Below are positions 1-12,282 of a stretch of 64,000 bases of DNA, piece by piece. Source of the stretch: Udaeobacter sp963725505 (GTDB taxonomy: Bacteria > Verrucomicrobiota > Verrucomicrobiia > Chthoniobacterales > UBA10450); contig CAVRYN010000002.1 in NCBI GenBank assembly GCA_963725505.1, positions 62,001-126,000 on the forward strand, read 5' to 3'. The notes beneath the pieces were generated by a model that saw only the letters and a program-made list of their open reading frames with translations, did no database searches and had not been told where the DNA came from. The translations under genes and the position numbers were made by a program. Numbering within the stretch: the stretch's first letter is position 1; each line of letters starts with the position of its first letter.

Positions 1-4
1 CATA

Positions 5-80
5 ATTGTAGGGCGTTTCCGCGAAACGCCAACGCAAGAACATCTGGCCGGCGTCCGCCGCGGCGGACGCCCTACAATTT
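5..80. repeat. REP-like inverted pair (BIME-like)
   Basis: Two GC-rich hairpin repeats face each other. The left one starts TTGTAGGGCGTTT and folds on itself (GGCGTTTCC / GAAACGCC). The right one ends GGACGCCCTACAATT. The outer words ATTGTAGGGCG and CGCCCTACAAT are exact reverse complements. The pair lies against the 3' end of rph and its right edge touches the rph stop codon. Similar GTAG-containing hairpins recur at about 8530, 13712, 14243, 19149, 28468 and 28970. Confidence 0.75.
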
Positions 81-829
81 CACGCCTCCGGCGGCGTCAC
101 CATGATTCGCGCCAAAACAGCGCGCTGCGCGCCGATGAGCGCGCCGATACCTTTCCGCCCAAGCGCGAGCATTTCATCCAGCTGTGACCCGGCGAACGTC
201 GCTTCTTCACCGGAGCTCTGTACTTCAACGAATTCGCCGTCTTCGGTAGCCACAAGATTAAAATCAACGGTAACGAGCTTGTCCTCCTCGTAATTAAGAT
301 CCAATATCGCCTGTCCATCCAGAATGCCGGCGCTCACTGCCGCGACCAGCTTTTGCATTGGAGGCGCGTCGAGCTTTTTTTCCCGGACAAATTTTCGGCA
401 GGCTATGGCCAGCGCCAGGCTGGCGCCGGTAATCGCGGCGGTGCGTGTCCCGCCATCGGCTTGCAACACGTCGCAATCGACCCACATCGTGCGCGGCCCA
501 AGTTTTTCGAGATCCATAACCGCTCGCAACGAACGGCCGATCAAACGTTGAATCTCCACGCTGCGTCCGTCGATCCGACCTTTCGCAATATCGCGAGCTT
601 TGCGTGGCTGGGTCGAATATGGAAGCATCGAATATTCGGCGGTAAGCCAGCCACCGGTCACACCCTGCTCTTTCATCCAGCGCGGCACTGCTTCTTCCAT
701 CGTGACCGCGCAGATCACGCGCGTGTTACCCATCGAAACAAGCACTGAGCCGCTTGCATGCGGCGCTACGTTCAACTCGAAATGGAGTGGTCGGATTTCA
801 TCGGGCCCGCGGCCGTCACTTCGCTGCAT
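80..829 (-). CDS. rph: Ribonuclease PH
   Basis: A 249-residue phosphorolytic 3'-to-5' exoribonuclease that trims tRNA 3' ends using phosphate. The N-terminus reads RSDGRGPDEIRPL, followed by GSVLVSMGNTRVICAV and the family-typical EYSMLPYST and RKARDIAKGRIDGRSVEIQR stretches. The conserved CDVLQADGGTRTAAITGA block is the phosphate/RNA-binding region. Length is normal and the ATG start precedes the conserved N-terminus by one residue. It reads away from the glycan genes that follow and its 3' end abuts a REP pair. It is intact, with no odd residues seen. Confidence 0.97.
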   Translation of the reverse strand: MQRSDGRGPDEIRPLHFELNVAPHASGSVLVSMGNTRVICAVTMEEAVPRWMKEQGVTGGWLTAEYSMLPYSTQPRKARDIAKGRIDGRSVEIQRLIGRSLRAVMDLEKLGPRTMWVDCDVLQADGGTRTAAITGASLALAIACRKFVREKKLDAPPMQKLVAAVSAGILDGQAILDLNYEEDKLVTVDFNLVATEDGEFVEVQSSGEEATFAGSQLDEMLALGRKGIGALIGAQRAVLARIMVTPPEA

Positions 830-979
830 TAGCGGAAAACTTAGATGGAGCTGGGATTTGTGCGACGAAGATTTTACAATATGCGGAAGAGGCGCGCCAG
901 AAGCACCTGATCACTGATGACCTGTACTGACTAATCGGCTTGACGCACTGGTCGGCTCATCGTTGCTTAAGCGTTTTGA

Positions 980-3900
980 GTGAAAAATAGCGCTCACACC
1001 CAGACGGCGATCTGCATCGCCGGCGCGCATCGCTCAGGAACGTCGATGCTCACCAGGCTATTGCAGGCCTGCGGGCTTTACCTTGGCCCAGAAAGCGCAT
1101 TGATGCCCCCGCAGGCAGATAATCCCGAGGGGTTCTGGGAACATCTAGGATTCGTGGCAGTAAACGATGAATTGTTGAATCAACTCGGCGGCGCCTGGGA
1201 CCTGCCGCCGAACGCCCAAGAGAATTTCAGTGACCCGCGCCTCGATCCATTGCGCATGAAGGCCCGGCTGCTGATCGAAGGATTTGATTCGGCAAGCGCG
1301 TGGGGCTGGAAAGATCCGCGCAACAGCTTGACGCTGCCGTTCTGGCACCAGCTGTTGCCTGGGCTGAAAACAGTCGTGGTGGTGCGGAACCCGCTCGAAG
1401 TCGCGCACTCGATGCGGGAACGAAATGGAACTTCCTATTCGTTTGGTTTGCGGCTGTGGGAAATCTACAACCGGCGTTTGATCCAGACAGCAGATATGCA
1501 AGAGCGGCTTGTAGCTCACTACGATTTGTTTTTTGACGATCCGGAGAACGAATTGCGGCGGATTACACATTTCATGGGGTTGCCCGACGCGGAGGTAGCC
1601 AACGCTGCAGCACTCGTAACAAGAAAGAAACGGCACACTCGCTTCAGTATTGACGACCTCGTAGAGGCTCGCGTCTCCAGCGAAGTGATCGAATTCTATC
1701 GCGCTTTGATTAACGAAGCCAACGGGAAGATAGGAAGGAACTTGCAAGCTGCGAAACAGGACGAACCCGATTTGCTTCCCGGAGCGGTGAGCCAATTAGA
1801 TGCGTTCGTTCCCGAAAGGGTCGTACGCATTGAGCATCTCGAGTATGAGATCCGCCAACTGAGCCAGCACTTGGCTTGGCAGGATCAGCTTCTTGCCGAA
1901 AGCGAAGCGCAGGTGGAAGAGCTGCGGAACCGACTGCAGAAAGAGTTGCAGGCTGCAAAAAAGCTCTGTCGGCTCCTGGACGACGCGGGTAACGCCGCAG
2001 CTCAACTTCGCTCTTCGACGCGGTGGCAAATGGCAAATCCTATTGCTGCCTTGAAGGCAAAATTTTCTCCGCAGCAGTCGCGTGAGTTGTTAGGCTACGG
2101 GCACCTCGAAAAAATCGTCTCGACTTACCGGAAGTGGCGAACGGCCCATCCGGAGGTCGCTGCGATTGACCAGGAAATTCAGGCACTGATTTCAGGCGTA
2201 CTTTCAATCCCTGGGCAAAGAGTGGCGCCTGCTGAACCTCCCGAGCCGACGCGACCGATTGAGTTTCCGATTCACGAGCAGGTTGAAATTTCAATCGTCA
2301 TTCCAGTGTTCAACCAATTCCGCTTTACCCAAGCCTGCCTTGCTTCCCTTCAGGCACGTCAGGGAACGGAACGCTTTGAAGTTATTGTGGTGGATGATTG
2401 TTCTACAGATGAGACCGCGGAGGCAATCCCGCGGATGCGAGGGATTGTTTATCTGCGCAACGAGACCAATTCCGGTTTCATTCTTTGCTGCAACCGCGGT
2501 GCTGAGAAGGCGCGCGGCAAATATCTCGTTTTCCTGAATAACGACACGCTCGTTCGGGCGGGCTGGTTGAGCGCATTGCTCGATACTTTCGCCGAAGAGC
2601 CAGCGGCAGGCATCGTCGGATCCAAACTTCTTTATCCAGATGGCCGTTTGCAGGAAGCCGGCGGAATCATCTGGCGCGATGCTTCAGGGTTGAATTATGG
2701 CAAGTCCGATGATCCAGGAAGACCTGAATACAATTATCTGCGTGAAGTAGATTACTGCTCGGCAGCTGCCCTGATGATTCCTAAGGCGCTGTTTCAAAGC
2801 GTAGGCGGATTCGATCCGCGCTACGCACCGGCCTACTACGAGGACACTGATCTGGCGTTCAAAGTCCGCCAAGCCGGGTACAACGTATTGTATCAGCCGC
2901 TCAGCGAAGTCATCCACTACGAGGGAGCGACGGGCGGAACCGATCTTTCAACCGGTACAAAAAAGCATCAGGATATTAATCGCTCGACATTTGCGGAAAG
3001 GTGGGCCGCTGAACTGATAACCAAACCAGCCAACGGCGACGTCGCGTTCCTGTCACAAGCGTCGCCCGGCCGCAAAAACATTCTGGTCATCGATCACTAT
3101 GTTCCCAAACCAGATCAGGATTCGGGATCGCTGCGAATGTTCCAAATCCTCAAGCTCCTTCGTCGGCTTGGTCATCGCGTGACGTTCATTCCAGATAATC
3201 TGGCAAAAACTCATCCGTACACCAGTGAGCTTCAGAAACGCGGGATTGAAGTTGTTTATCATCCGTATATCAAGAAAGTGCGTGACTATCTTGTTTCACA
3301 CGGCGGCGACTTCGACGCCGTCGTACTGAGCCGCTGCGATTTCGCGCACAAACATATCGCGGACGTTCGACTGCACGCGCCACGAAGTCGCGTCATTTTT
3401 GATACGGTTGATCTCCATCACCTCCGCGAAGATGGCGAGGCGCGGTTAACCGGTGACCCTGAAGTGCGTCGCAAAGCACAGGAGAAAGAGGAGTTGGAAC
3501 ATGAATTGATCGAGCAAGCTGATGAAACCTGGGTGGTAAGCCCCGTTGAACAACGGTTGCTCCAGGAGAAGTGGCCCGGCAAATCCATTCAACTGGTTTC
3601 AAATATCGTCGATATCCCCGGTTCAAAGAAGCCATTTGCACTTCGGCAAGACTGGCTCTTTATCGGTGGGTTCCAACACAGACCAAACGCTGATGCGGTC
3701 CTGTTTTTTGTGCGGGAGATTTATCCTCTGGTAAGCAAATGTCTGCCCGAGGCCAAATTCTACATCATCGGCGACAAGCCGCCGCCGGAAATTGCTGCTC
3801 TGGCAACCGAAAGAATCATCGTCGCTGGACTACAAAGAGATGTGCGTCCGTTTTTCGATAGTGTGAAACTGTCTGTTGCACCGCTGCGGTTTGGCGCAGG

Positions 3901-4231
3901 CGTGAAAGGCAAGATCAACCAAAGCATGGCCTTTGGCGTGCCAGTAGTAGCAACGTCTCTGGCGGTGGAGGGTATGGAACTAAAGGACCGCGAGGACATT
4001 TTGGTAGCCGACGAGCCGGAGGATTTTGCAGAGGCACTCATCGAACTCTACGAATCGGAAGAACTTTGGAACCGGATTTCAGAAAACGGCGTCCGGAAAA
4101 CACGCGCCCTGTATTCGAACGATGCGGCCCGTAAAAAGCTGGAGTCTTTGTTTAGCGACGATCACCTGGGAAGTTTGGAACGGTACGCAGGCGTTCAGCG
4201 AGCCGAGATTGTGCTAGCAGCCAAGAGCTGA
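980..4231 (+). CDS. Three-module protein: sulfotransferase-like, GT2 and GT4-like glycosyltransferase
   Basis: A 1083-residue fusion. Residues about 10-235 are a sulfotransferase-like P-loop domain (AGAHRSGTSMLTRLL for the PAPS 5'-phosphosulfate loop; VVVRNPLEVAHSM resembles the 3'-phosphate loop). Residues about 285-335 are Glu/Gln/Leu-rich and probably coiled coil. Residues about 435-660 are a GT2 domain (SIVIPVFNQ, VVDDCSTDE, NNDT as the DxD-like site, YEDTDLAFK). Residues about 697-1065 are a GT-B/GT4-like domain (VIDHYVPKPDQDSGS, FIGGFQHRPNADA, GAGVKGKINQSMAFG). The start is GTG. It probably builds and modifies a surface glycan; donor and acceptor sugars cannot be read. The 3' end is 7 bp before the next gene, suggesting an operon through 7548. 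Confidence 0.88.
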   Translation: MKNSAHTQTAICIAGAHRSGTSMLTRLLQACGLYLGPESALMPPQADNPEGFWEHLGFVAVNDELLNQLGGAWDLPPNAQENFSDPRLDPLRMKARLLIEGFDSASAWGWKDPRNSLTLPFWHQLLPGLKTVVVVRNPLEVAHSMRERNGTSYSFGLRLWEIYNRRLIQTADMQERLVAHYDLFFDDPENELRRITHFMGLPDAEVANAAALVTRKKRHTRFSIDDLVEARVSSEVIEFYRALINEANGKIGRNLQAAKQDEPDLLPGAVSQLDAFVPERVVRIEHLEYEIRQLSQHLAWQDQLLAESEAQVEELRNRLQKELQAAKKLCRLLDDAGNAAAQLRSSTRWQMANPIAALKAKFSPQQSRELLGYGHLEKIVSTYRKWRTAHPEVAAIDQEIQALISGVLSIPGQRVAPAEPPEPTRPIEFPIHEQVEISIVIPVFNQFRFTQACLASLQARQGTERFEVIVVDDCSTDETAEAIPRMRGIVYLRNETNSGFILCCNRGAEKARGKYLVFLNNDTLVRAGWLSALLDTFAEEPAAGIVGSKLLYPDGRLQEAGGIIWRDASGLNYGKSDDPGRPEYNYLREVDYCSAAALMIPKALFQSVGGFDPRYAPAYYEDTDLAFKVRQAGYNVLYQPLSEVIHYEGATGGTDLSTGTKKHQDINRSTFAERWAAELITKPANGDVAFLSQASPGRKNILVIDHYVPKPDQDSGSLRMFQILKLLRRLGHRVTFIPDNLAKTHPYTSELQKRGIEVVYHPYIKKVRDYLVSHGGDFDAVVLSRCDFAHKHIADVRLHAPRSRVIFDTVDLHHLREDGEARLTGDPEVRRKAQEKEELEHELIEQADETWVVSPVEQRLLQEKWPGKSIQLVSNIVDIPGSKKPFALRQDWLFIGGFQHRPNADAVLFFVREIYPLVSKCLPEAKFYIIGDKPPPEIAALATERIIVAGLQRDVRPFFDSVKLSVAPLRFGAGVKGKINQSMAFGVPVVATSLAVEGMELKDREDILVADEPEDFAEALIELYESEELWNRISENGVRKTRALYSNDAARKKLESLFSDDHLGSLERYAGVQRAEIVLAAKS

Positions 4232-4238
4232 TCCGCGG

Positions 4239-5516
4239 TTGTTACCAGTGAGTAATACGAAGCCAGCCGCACACATCACCGGAAAAATTAGTGCGCATCC
4301 GAACCCAATTTCTTTCGGGCAAGGCTGCGTGCTGATTTCGTGGGAAGCGAACGATCCCGCGGGAGCAGAGGTGCGCGTCTCCACTTCCCCCGGCAAGGAG
4401 AAGGTAGTCAGCCAGGGACCATCCGGGCAGATAGAAATCCCATGGATTGTGGGTTCAACGGCATATGACTTTCGTCTTTATGGCGCTAGTCGGCCCGACA
4501 CACCCGTCGCGTCATTACAAGTCAGACGTGATTTCCAATCGGTGCCGGCGATTCTGCGAGAGCTGGCAGGCGAAGTGACGCGCGGAAACATCGATATGAA
4601 GGAAGTTTCCCAATTTATCGCCAGGGTGACGCCCCATTGTCTGCAAAGCGGAAAATTTCACGAGATATTTCCGCTCTGGGAGCGACACGGTTTTCATGTG
4701 ACACCGGTGCATTTCTACCAACCGATTCCTGATACGCGGTCCCTGCCTGAAACTCTCTGGGATCGGCCGAGCAAATTGGTTGGCATTGACATGAACGACA
4801 CGATCCAGCTCGATCTACTGCGGAATCAATTTCCAAAGTTTCGCCACGAATATGATCGGTTCCCGGCCGAGCCAACCGGTGAACCGGGCCGTTTTCATTT
4901 TAATAACGGGCTCTTTGACGGCACCGACGCGCTGGTCGCTTATTGTATGATCCGCCACTTTCAACCACGGTTGATCATCGAGGTCGGCAGCGGGTTTTCG
5001 TCTCTCGTCGCAGCCGAGGCCATTGCAAGGAATAAAAACTCCGCCCTGATCTGTATTGAGCCGTTTCCACTTGATTTTCTCCGGCAGGGATTTCCCGGAC
5101 TGCGTTCCCTGATAGAGAAAAGGGTAGAAGACATTGGCTTGGAATTTTTCTCGCAGCTCGAGTCGGGCGACATTCTGTTCATCGATAGTTCTCATACGGT
5201 AAAAATTGGTGGAGACGTGAATTATCTTTTCCTGGAAGTGTTGCCGCGTCTCAAGCCGGGTGTGATCGTACACGTTCACGATATTTTTCTGCCTTTCGAT
5301 TATCGGCGTGACTGGGTAATGGATGAACTTCGCTTTTGGACCGAGCAATATCTGCTGCAAGCGTTTCTGAGCTTTAATTCCGAGTTCGAAGTGTTGATGG
5401 CGAATGCCTACCTGGCTCACCGTTGGATGGAAGAACTCAAGGCCACGTTTACCAATTCGCCATGGTGGGGCGGCGGCAGCTTTTGGATGCGCAGGCGATT
5501 AGGGAAGACAGATTGA
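4239..5516 (+). CDS. Class I SAM-dependent methyltransferase with N-terminal beta-rich module
   Basis: A 425-residue protein. The catalytic half (about 230-400) shows IIEVGSGFSSLVAAEA as the SAM-binding glycine loop, then ICIEPFP, ILFIDSSHTVK and VHVHDIF, as in Methyltransf_24-type enzymes. Residues about 29-85 form a separate module (LISWEANDPAG ... AYDFRLYG) that recurs at the C-terminus of the methyltransferase at 6550-7548. The start is uncertain: TTG at 4239 or GTG at 4248, and neither has a clear ribosome binding site. It probably methylates a sugar or glycan. It lies in a same-strand run with sulfotransferases. Confidence 0.82.
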   Translation: MLPVSNTKPAAHITGKISAHPNPISFGQGCVLISWEANDPAGAEVRVSTSPGKEKVVSQGPSGQIEIPWIVGSTAYDFRLYGASRPDTPVASLQVRRDFQSVPAILRELAGEVTRGNIDMKEVSQFIARVTPHCLQSGKFHEIFPLWERHGFHVTPVHFYQPIPDTRSLPETLWDRPSKLVGIDMNDTIQLDLLRNQFPKFRHEYDRFPAEPTGEPGRFHFNNGLFDGTDALVAYCMIRHFQPRLIIEVGSGFSSLVAAEAIARNKNSALICIEPFPLDFLRQGFPGLRSLIEKRVEDIGLEFFSQLESGDILFIDSSHTVKIGGDVNYLFLEVLPRLKPGVIVHVHDIFLPFDYRRDWVMDELRFWTEQYLLQAFLSFNSEFEVLMANAYLAHRWMEELKATFTNSPWWGGGSFWMRRRLGKTD

Positions 5517-5525
5517 GATACTGAA

Positions 5526-6521
5526 ATGCAGGAGCACGTAAACAAACCAATTTTTGTGGTGGGGTCGCCGCGCTCCGGAACCAGCATTCTAACTTGGTGT
5601 CTGGGGCACCATCCGGATTTGTTTCCGGTGCCAGAGTCAAATTGGATGGGGGACTTCGCCGTCAATGTCGCTGTTGCCCACCAAATTGGTACCGCACGAG
5701 GTGATTATTCGATCCTAAGCGCGATGGACATTAGCGGCAGTGAATTGCTCGCGACATTGGGGCAGAGCATCAATTACTTGATCGTGCAACATCGCGCGGA
5801 TCTGGAACGAAAACGCAAATCCAGGAGTGCAGCGACAAAAGTTGACGCTCGTTGGCTCGAAGCCACCAGCATATTGGTTGGCCCTAAAGCGCGTTGGGTT
5901 GATGGCACGCCGGAGTATTCTTTACACATCTGCGGCCTGCGGAAGCTTTTTCCCCAGGCTTTGTTCATCCATTTGTTCCGCGACGTTGAAGCAGTCGTGC
6001 GGTCGATGGTCAACTTTCATCGCGTAGCGGGATTTAACTTGGTTGCCAACGAAGAGGAGGCGTACCGGTACTGGATTCGAACCGTCAGCGCATGCGTGAT
6101 GGCTGAGCGCGCCTACGGCCCGAATGTGGTTCGTCGCGTCCGGTACTCGGATTTGATCGATAATCCGGAATCGACGATGCGCTCGTTGCTCGAATTTCTC
6201 GGAGAATCCTACACAGCCAGATGCCTCGAGCCGCTCGCGCAACGGATCAACAGTTCCAATGTGCCAGCCGATTTCAAAACAGACGATCAGGCTGCTGATC
6301 CAGTCGTAGTCGACGAGGCAACGCGGTTGAGTCGGCAGCTCGAGGAAACTCCACAGCCAGCCGAAGGTTCTGGCGCTGCGGTCGATGAAATGGAGAGCGC
6401 ATTTGCGCAACGGACCCAATACATCGCTACTCTGGAAAGCCAGTACCAACGGGCCCTGCAAATCGGCCGGACTGCCGGAGCAGAGAAAGCGCCACAGGCT
6501 CCCAGGTTAGAAATGCACTGA
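5526..6521 (+). CDS. Sulfotransferase family protein
   Basis: A 331-residue protein with the PAPS-binding loop FVVGSPRSGTSILTWCLG at the N-terminus and a 3'-phosphate-binding element around LFRDVEAVVRSMVNFHR. VRYSDLIDNPESTMRSLLEFLG is the conserved helix region of sulfotransferase_1/3-type enzymes. Residues about 270-331 are a Glu/Gln-rich tail that may be coiled coil. It starts with ATG 9 bp after the previous stop. It likely transfers sulfate from PAPS to a surface glycan or protein made by the same gene group. The acceptor is unknown. Confidence 0.85.
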   Translation: MQEHVNKPIFVVGSPRSGTSILTWCLGHHPDLFPVPESNWMGDFAVNVAVAHQIGTARGDYSILSAMDISGSELLATLGQSINYLIVQHRADLERKRKSRSAATKVDARWLEATSILVGPKARWVDGTPEYSLHICGLRKLFPQALFIHLFRDVEAVVRSMVNFHRVAGFNLVANEEEAYRYWIRTVSACVMAERAYGPNVVRRVRYSDLIDNPESTMRSLLEFLGESYTARCLEPLAQRINSSNVPADFKTDDQAADPVVVDEATRLSRQLEETPQPAEGSGAAVDEMESAFAQRTQYIATLESQYQRALQIGRTAGAEKAPQAPRLEMH

Positions 6522-6549
6522 AAATCCGACCGCCTCGAGTAGCAACCGC

Positions 6550-7548
6550 ATGACATTGTCTCTTCGCGAACTCGCAATTGCGACTGAGCAAAATCTTTGG
6601 GAAACTAAATTGGCTCATCGTCCCAAGTCGTTCTGGTATCCCTACTCGACGTTGCACAATGTCCCAGTCTTGGAACAGCTCTGCTCCATAGCGCAGGTCA
6701 ACCTTGTGGAGCTCTGCCGAGGTACGCACGGAAAAGTGGCAGACATTGGAGCCGCTGATGGAGACCTTGCGTTTTACCTGGAGAAACTCGGGATGTCGGT
6801 GGAGGCGATCGATAATGAGTACACGAACTTCAATCATTTGGAGGGCGCACGAACTCTCAAAGAGGCCCTAAACTCGTCCGTCGCGATCCGATCAATCGAT
6901 TTGGATTCCCAATTCACACTCGCTGGGCAAAAATACGATGCCGTTTTTTTCCTGGGAACGCTCTATCATTTAAAGAACCCCTTCTTTCTTTTGGAAAGGT
7001 TGGCGCGACTGACGAAATATTGCTTTTTGAGCACGCGTATTGCCAAACAGACGGCGGATGGTTCGCCTCTGGCAGCGTACCCCGTAGCGTATCTGCTTGG
7101 ACCACAAGAGTGCAACGATGATGACACGAACTTCTGGATTTTCTCAGAGCACGGGCTGAAGAGATTGATCGACCGCACGGGATGGAACCTGCTATCCTAT
7201 GCCACGATTGGCGATACGATAAGCTCTACTCCAGCAAATCCAGATCACGATGAGCGCGCGTTTTGCCTGCTGGAAAAACGACCGCCAATTCTGACTGCTA
7301 ACCCGAATCCAGTTCCAACAAGTGAAGAGGTCGGCAAAACGATGATTTCCTGGGACACCGCGGATGGGAGCCTCGGCAGGGTCTTTGTATCGGTGAATGG
7401 AGGCCAGGAATTCCTCTTTGCAGACGGCCGCCGCGGTTTTGCTTTGGCGCATTGGATCCAAACAGGTTCTAACTACGAGTTTCGCCTCTATAATTCAGAT
7501 CGCTCGGAATTGCTGGGAAAAATCGCCGTTGCACGAGCAATACAGTAA
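6550..7548 (+). CDS. SAM-dependent methyltransferase with C-terminal beta-rich module
   Basis: A 332-residue protein. KVADIGAADGDLAFYLE is the SAM-binding motif I; DAVFFLGTLYHLKNP is the motif IV-like acidic segment. From about residue 261 a module begins with MISWDTADGSLGRVFVS and ends NYEFRLYNSD; it matches the N-terminal module of the gene at 4239 in order and spacing. ATG start. It is the last intact member of the run that begins at 980. Substrate unknown; the context suggests glycan methylation. Confidence 0.82.
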   Translation: MTLSLRELAIATEQNLWETKLAHRPKSFWYPYSTLHNVPVLEQLCSIAQVNLVELCRGTHGKVADIGAADGDLAFYLEKLGMSVEAIDNEYTNFNHLEGARTLKEALNSSVAIRSIDLDSQFTLAGQKYDAVFFLGTLYHLKNPFFLLERLARLTKYCFLSTRIAKQTADGSPLAAYPVAYLLGPQECNDDDTNFWIFSEHGLKRLIDRTGWNLLSYATIGDTISSTPANPDHDERAFCLLEKRPPILTANPNPVPTSEEVGKTMISWDTADGSLGRVFVSVNGGQEFLFADGRRGFALAHWIQTGSNYEFRLYNSDRSELLGKIAVARAIQ

Positions 7549-7643
7549 TCATGTTGCTAGAGCTTGCAGCCGGTGTCTTGTTTTAGAGGCGACTCATGTT
7601 CGCGCCTGTTTTGCAGCGGCGCTGCAATGAAGCATTATTTTAC

Positions 7644-8104
7644 ATGAGCGAGGCAACCAAGAGGACAGCTGAGTGGTGGAGCGATCCTCAAAGGGAGGCT
7701 CCCGAAACACAATGGGTTCGGGTCCCCCGCGTCTTAGAGAATATGAACCTCCGCGCCACCGGAGATCCGGCAATCGATTGGATCAATCATTCTGCCGGAC
7801 TTTGGCCAGCTTTGCAAAGCCTGTTAGGGCGATGTCGGTTGGTTGCGGCTTCGGAATCATTGAACGGACGTTGCGCCGGCGCGATTTCTGTCAGCTTATT
7901 CACGGCGTCGATGTTGCCGAGAATGCAATCGAGAGTGCAAGGAAAACAGCGCAAGCAGAAGGCTTGGATGGCATAACCTACGAAGTCGCCGACTTGAACA
8001 CGGCCAAGTTCCCCGCCGAGGCATATGATGCCGTTTACGCGCACGCAGCGCTACATCATGTTTTTCATCTCGAGCATCTCCAACGCGTTGGGAATCAGGT
8101 ATAG
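7644..8104 (+). pseudogene. Broken SAM-dependent methyltransferase
   Basis: The reading frame starts at ATG 7644 (SEATKRTAEWWSDPQREAPE), typical of a small class I methyltransferase N-terminus. The SAM motif (AMSVGCGFGIIERTL) and the downstream parts (GVDVAENAIESARK, EVADLNTAKFPAEAYD, YAHAALHHV) lie in another frame, so a frameshift sits about 7780-7815. The second frame stops at 8104 soon after LHHV, where family members normally continue for about 80 more residues. The gene is therefore frameshifted and 3'-truncated, just upstream of the rRNA leader region. Confidence 0.75.
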
Positions 8105-8625
8105 AGTCAAAGCTGCTCCGAACACTACAAGAACAAGACAGCAACGTACGAGCCAATGCGAGGCATCTCAATGTAAGATGCTTTGCATCAATGGAATACA
8201 ATCCTGGAAAATTTTGGTAAAATTTGCTGTGATCTAGGTTGACTGTCATGGATGTACCGTTATTTTAACTGTCCCGCTGGAAGCGGGGCTCCTCTAGTTT
8301 GGAGCGCGTTCTACGTACATCTGGGGACTGCAAATTGGAAACTCAATTTTGTCCCGACATGATTTATCGGCTGCATCCGCACCTGCGACGGCGCGGGACA
8401 GCCGAGTTCAAGTCGGATTCGAGATTGAGTTTTTTTTCGTTTCAAATGTACGTGAACGGCTGGTTCTTTGACATCTACATACAGGGTAGTAAGAAAGTAC
8501 AACTTTAAGAGCTGAGTCTGAAATCAAGTTGCTGTAGCGTCCGCTGTCTTCAGCGGATTGGCTTTAGCAAGAGAGTTTCAGTTATCAACGAATCTCGGTC
8601 CGGCATGCGTCGGACTGAACAGATT
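8105..8625 (+). promoter_or_regulatory. rRNA leader region with candidate promoters
   Basis: About 520 bp without a convincing gene. It holds two possible promoters reading into the 23S gene. One is TTGACT at 8239-8244, a 16-bp spacer and TATTTT at 8261-8266. The other has TTGACA at 8468-8473 with only a weak -10. A hairpin (CCCGC tggaa GCGGG) lies at about 8274-8288 and a single REP-like hairpin with GTAG at about 8530-8562. No 16S 3' end and no spacer tRNA is seen here. Promoter calls are by eye only. Confidence 0.4.
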
Positions 8626-11554
<2,929 letters not shown>

Positions 11555-11720
11555 TTTACTTTCCAATAAGCTGTCCCGAAAGGTTTCGGGGCAGTAATGG
11601 GAAATGAAAGATCTCAAAACAAAACGAAGCCTTAAAGTTGCGTGACCCGTTGAAACCTTAAAGCGTTGAAGCGGATCAGAAAAACTCCCTGTGTGTAGAT
11701 ATCAGAGAACCAGTACGACT

Positions 11721-11840
11721 AGTTGATAGTCGTTGGTTGATTGTTGATAGTTCTTTGAAATCCGAAGATGCGAATCGCCAGAAATGAGCGGTGATCGGCC
11801 GTTGATGGCTCTCAACTATCAACTCGCAACCATCAACTCT
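11721..11840. repeat. Inverted short-word arrays between 23S and 5S
   Basis: The left arm (11721-11752) repeats GTTGATAGT/GTTGATTGTT-type words. The right arm (11811-11840) carries the complement (CAACTATCAAC, CCATCAACTC). The arms could pair as a long interrupted hairpin in the 23S-5S spacer. The layout is the same as the heptamer arrays of the polysaccharide locus, but with a different word. Confidence 0.65.
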
Positions 11841-11844
11841 CTTT

Positions 11845-11960
11845 TCTGGTGACAATAGCGCGGTGGCCCCACCCGTTCTCATTCCGAACACGGAAGTGAA
11901 ACGCTGCAGCCCCGATGGTAGTACGGCGATAGGCCGTGCGAGAGTAGGACGTCGCCAGAA
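11845..11960 (+). rRNA. rrf: 5S ribosomal RNA
   Basis: About 116 nt. The 5' TCTGGTGAC pairs with the 3' GTCGCCAGA. The internal conserved CCCACCCGTTCTCATTCCGA, ACACGGAAGTGAAAC and GATGGTAGTACGGC segments are all present. It follows the 23S gene by about 290 bp and precedes a terminator. Confidence 0.95.
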
Positions 11961-11962
11961 CT

Positions 11963-12000
11963 AAATGCCCGGTGGGTTTATCTCATCGGGCATTTTGCTT
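11963..12000 (+). terminator. Rho-independent terminator of the 23S-5S unit
   Basis: Stem AATGCCCG / CGGGCATT with a loop of about 15 nt, followed by a T-rich run (TTTTGCTTT). It starts 3 nt after the 5S gene. Confidence 0.85.
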
Positions 12001-12106
12001 TGTGGCACGCCTACTCGAGCAGAGAACACGCCGTGCGGGGAAGCCGGCGGGTAGATGGTCAAACCCGCGCGGGCAGCGGGTGAGCTTGCGGGCGCAAGCG
12101 AGCCAA

Positions 12107-12127
12107 TAGGACGTCGCCAGAACTAAA
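12107..12127 (+). repeat. Duplicated fragment of the 5S 3' end
   Basis: The word TAGGACGTCGCCAGAACTAA seen at 11945, at the end of 5S, reappears here in the same orientation. It is again followed by a C-rich/G-rich segment resembling the terminator region. No other part of 5S is present, so it is not a second gene. Confidence 0.7.
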
Positions 12128-12282
12128 ACCCCCGCTGGGTTTCTCGATGGCTCTTTTCTCGCAGGGGACAAACGCCTCTCGCGTGCTGGTGAACGCACTC
12201 TAGCGTTCAACCAACTCTTTCCGCTTCGGTCCGCTTGTACTATTAACAATCCGCTACTGCGGCCGCGCGGTAGGGTTCGCCA

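Noticed and set aside
353..748. 131-residue frame opposite rph
   Set aside because: It is antisense to a clear RNase PH gene and has no recognisable domain.
4214..4396. Small minus-strand frame at the gene junction
   Set aside because: Antisense to a methyltransferase N-terminus; no support.
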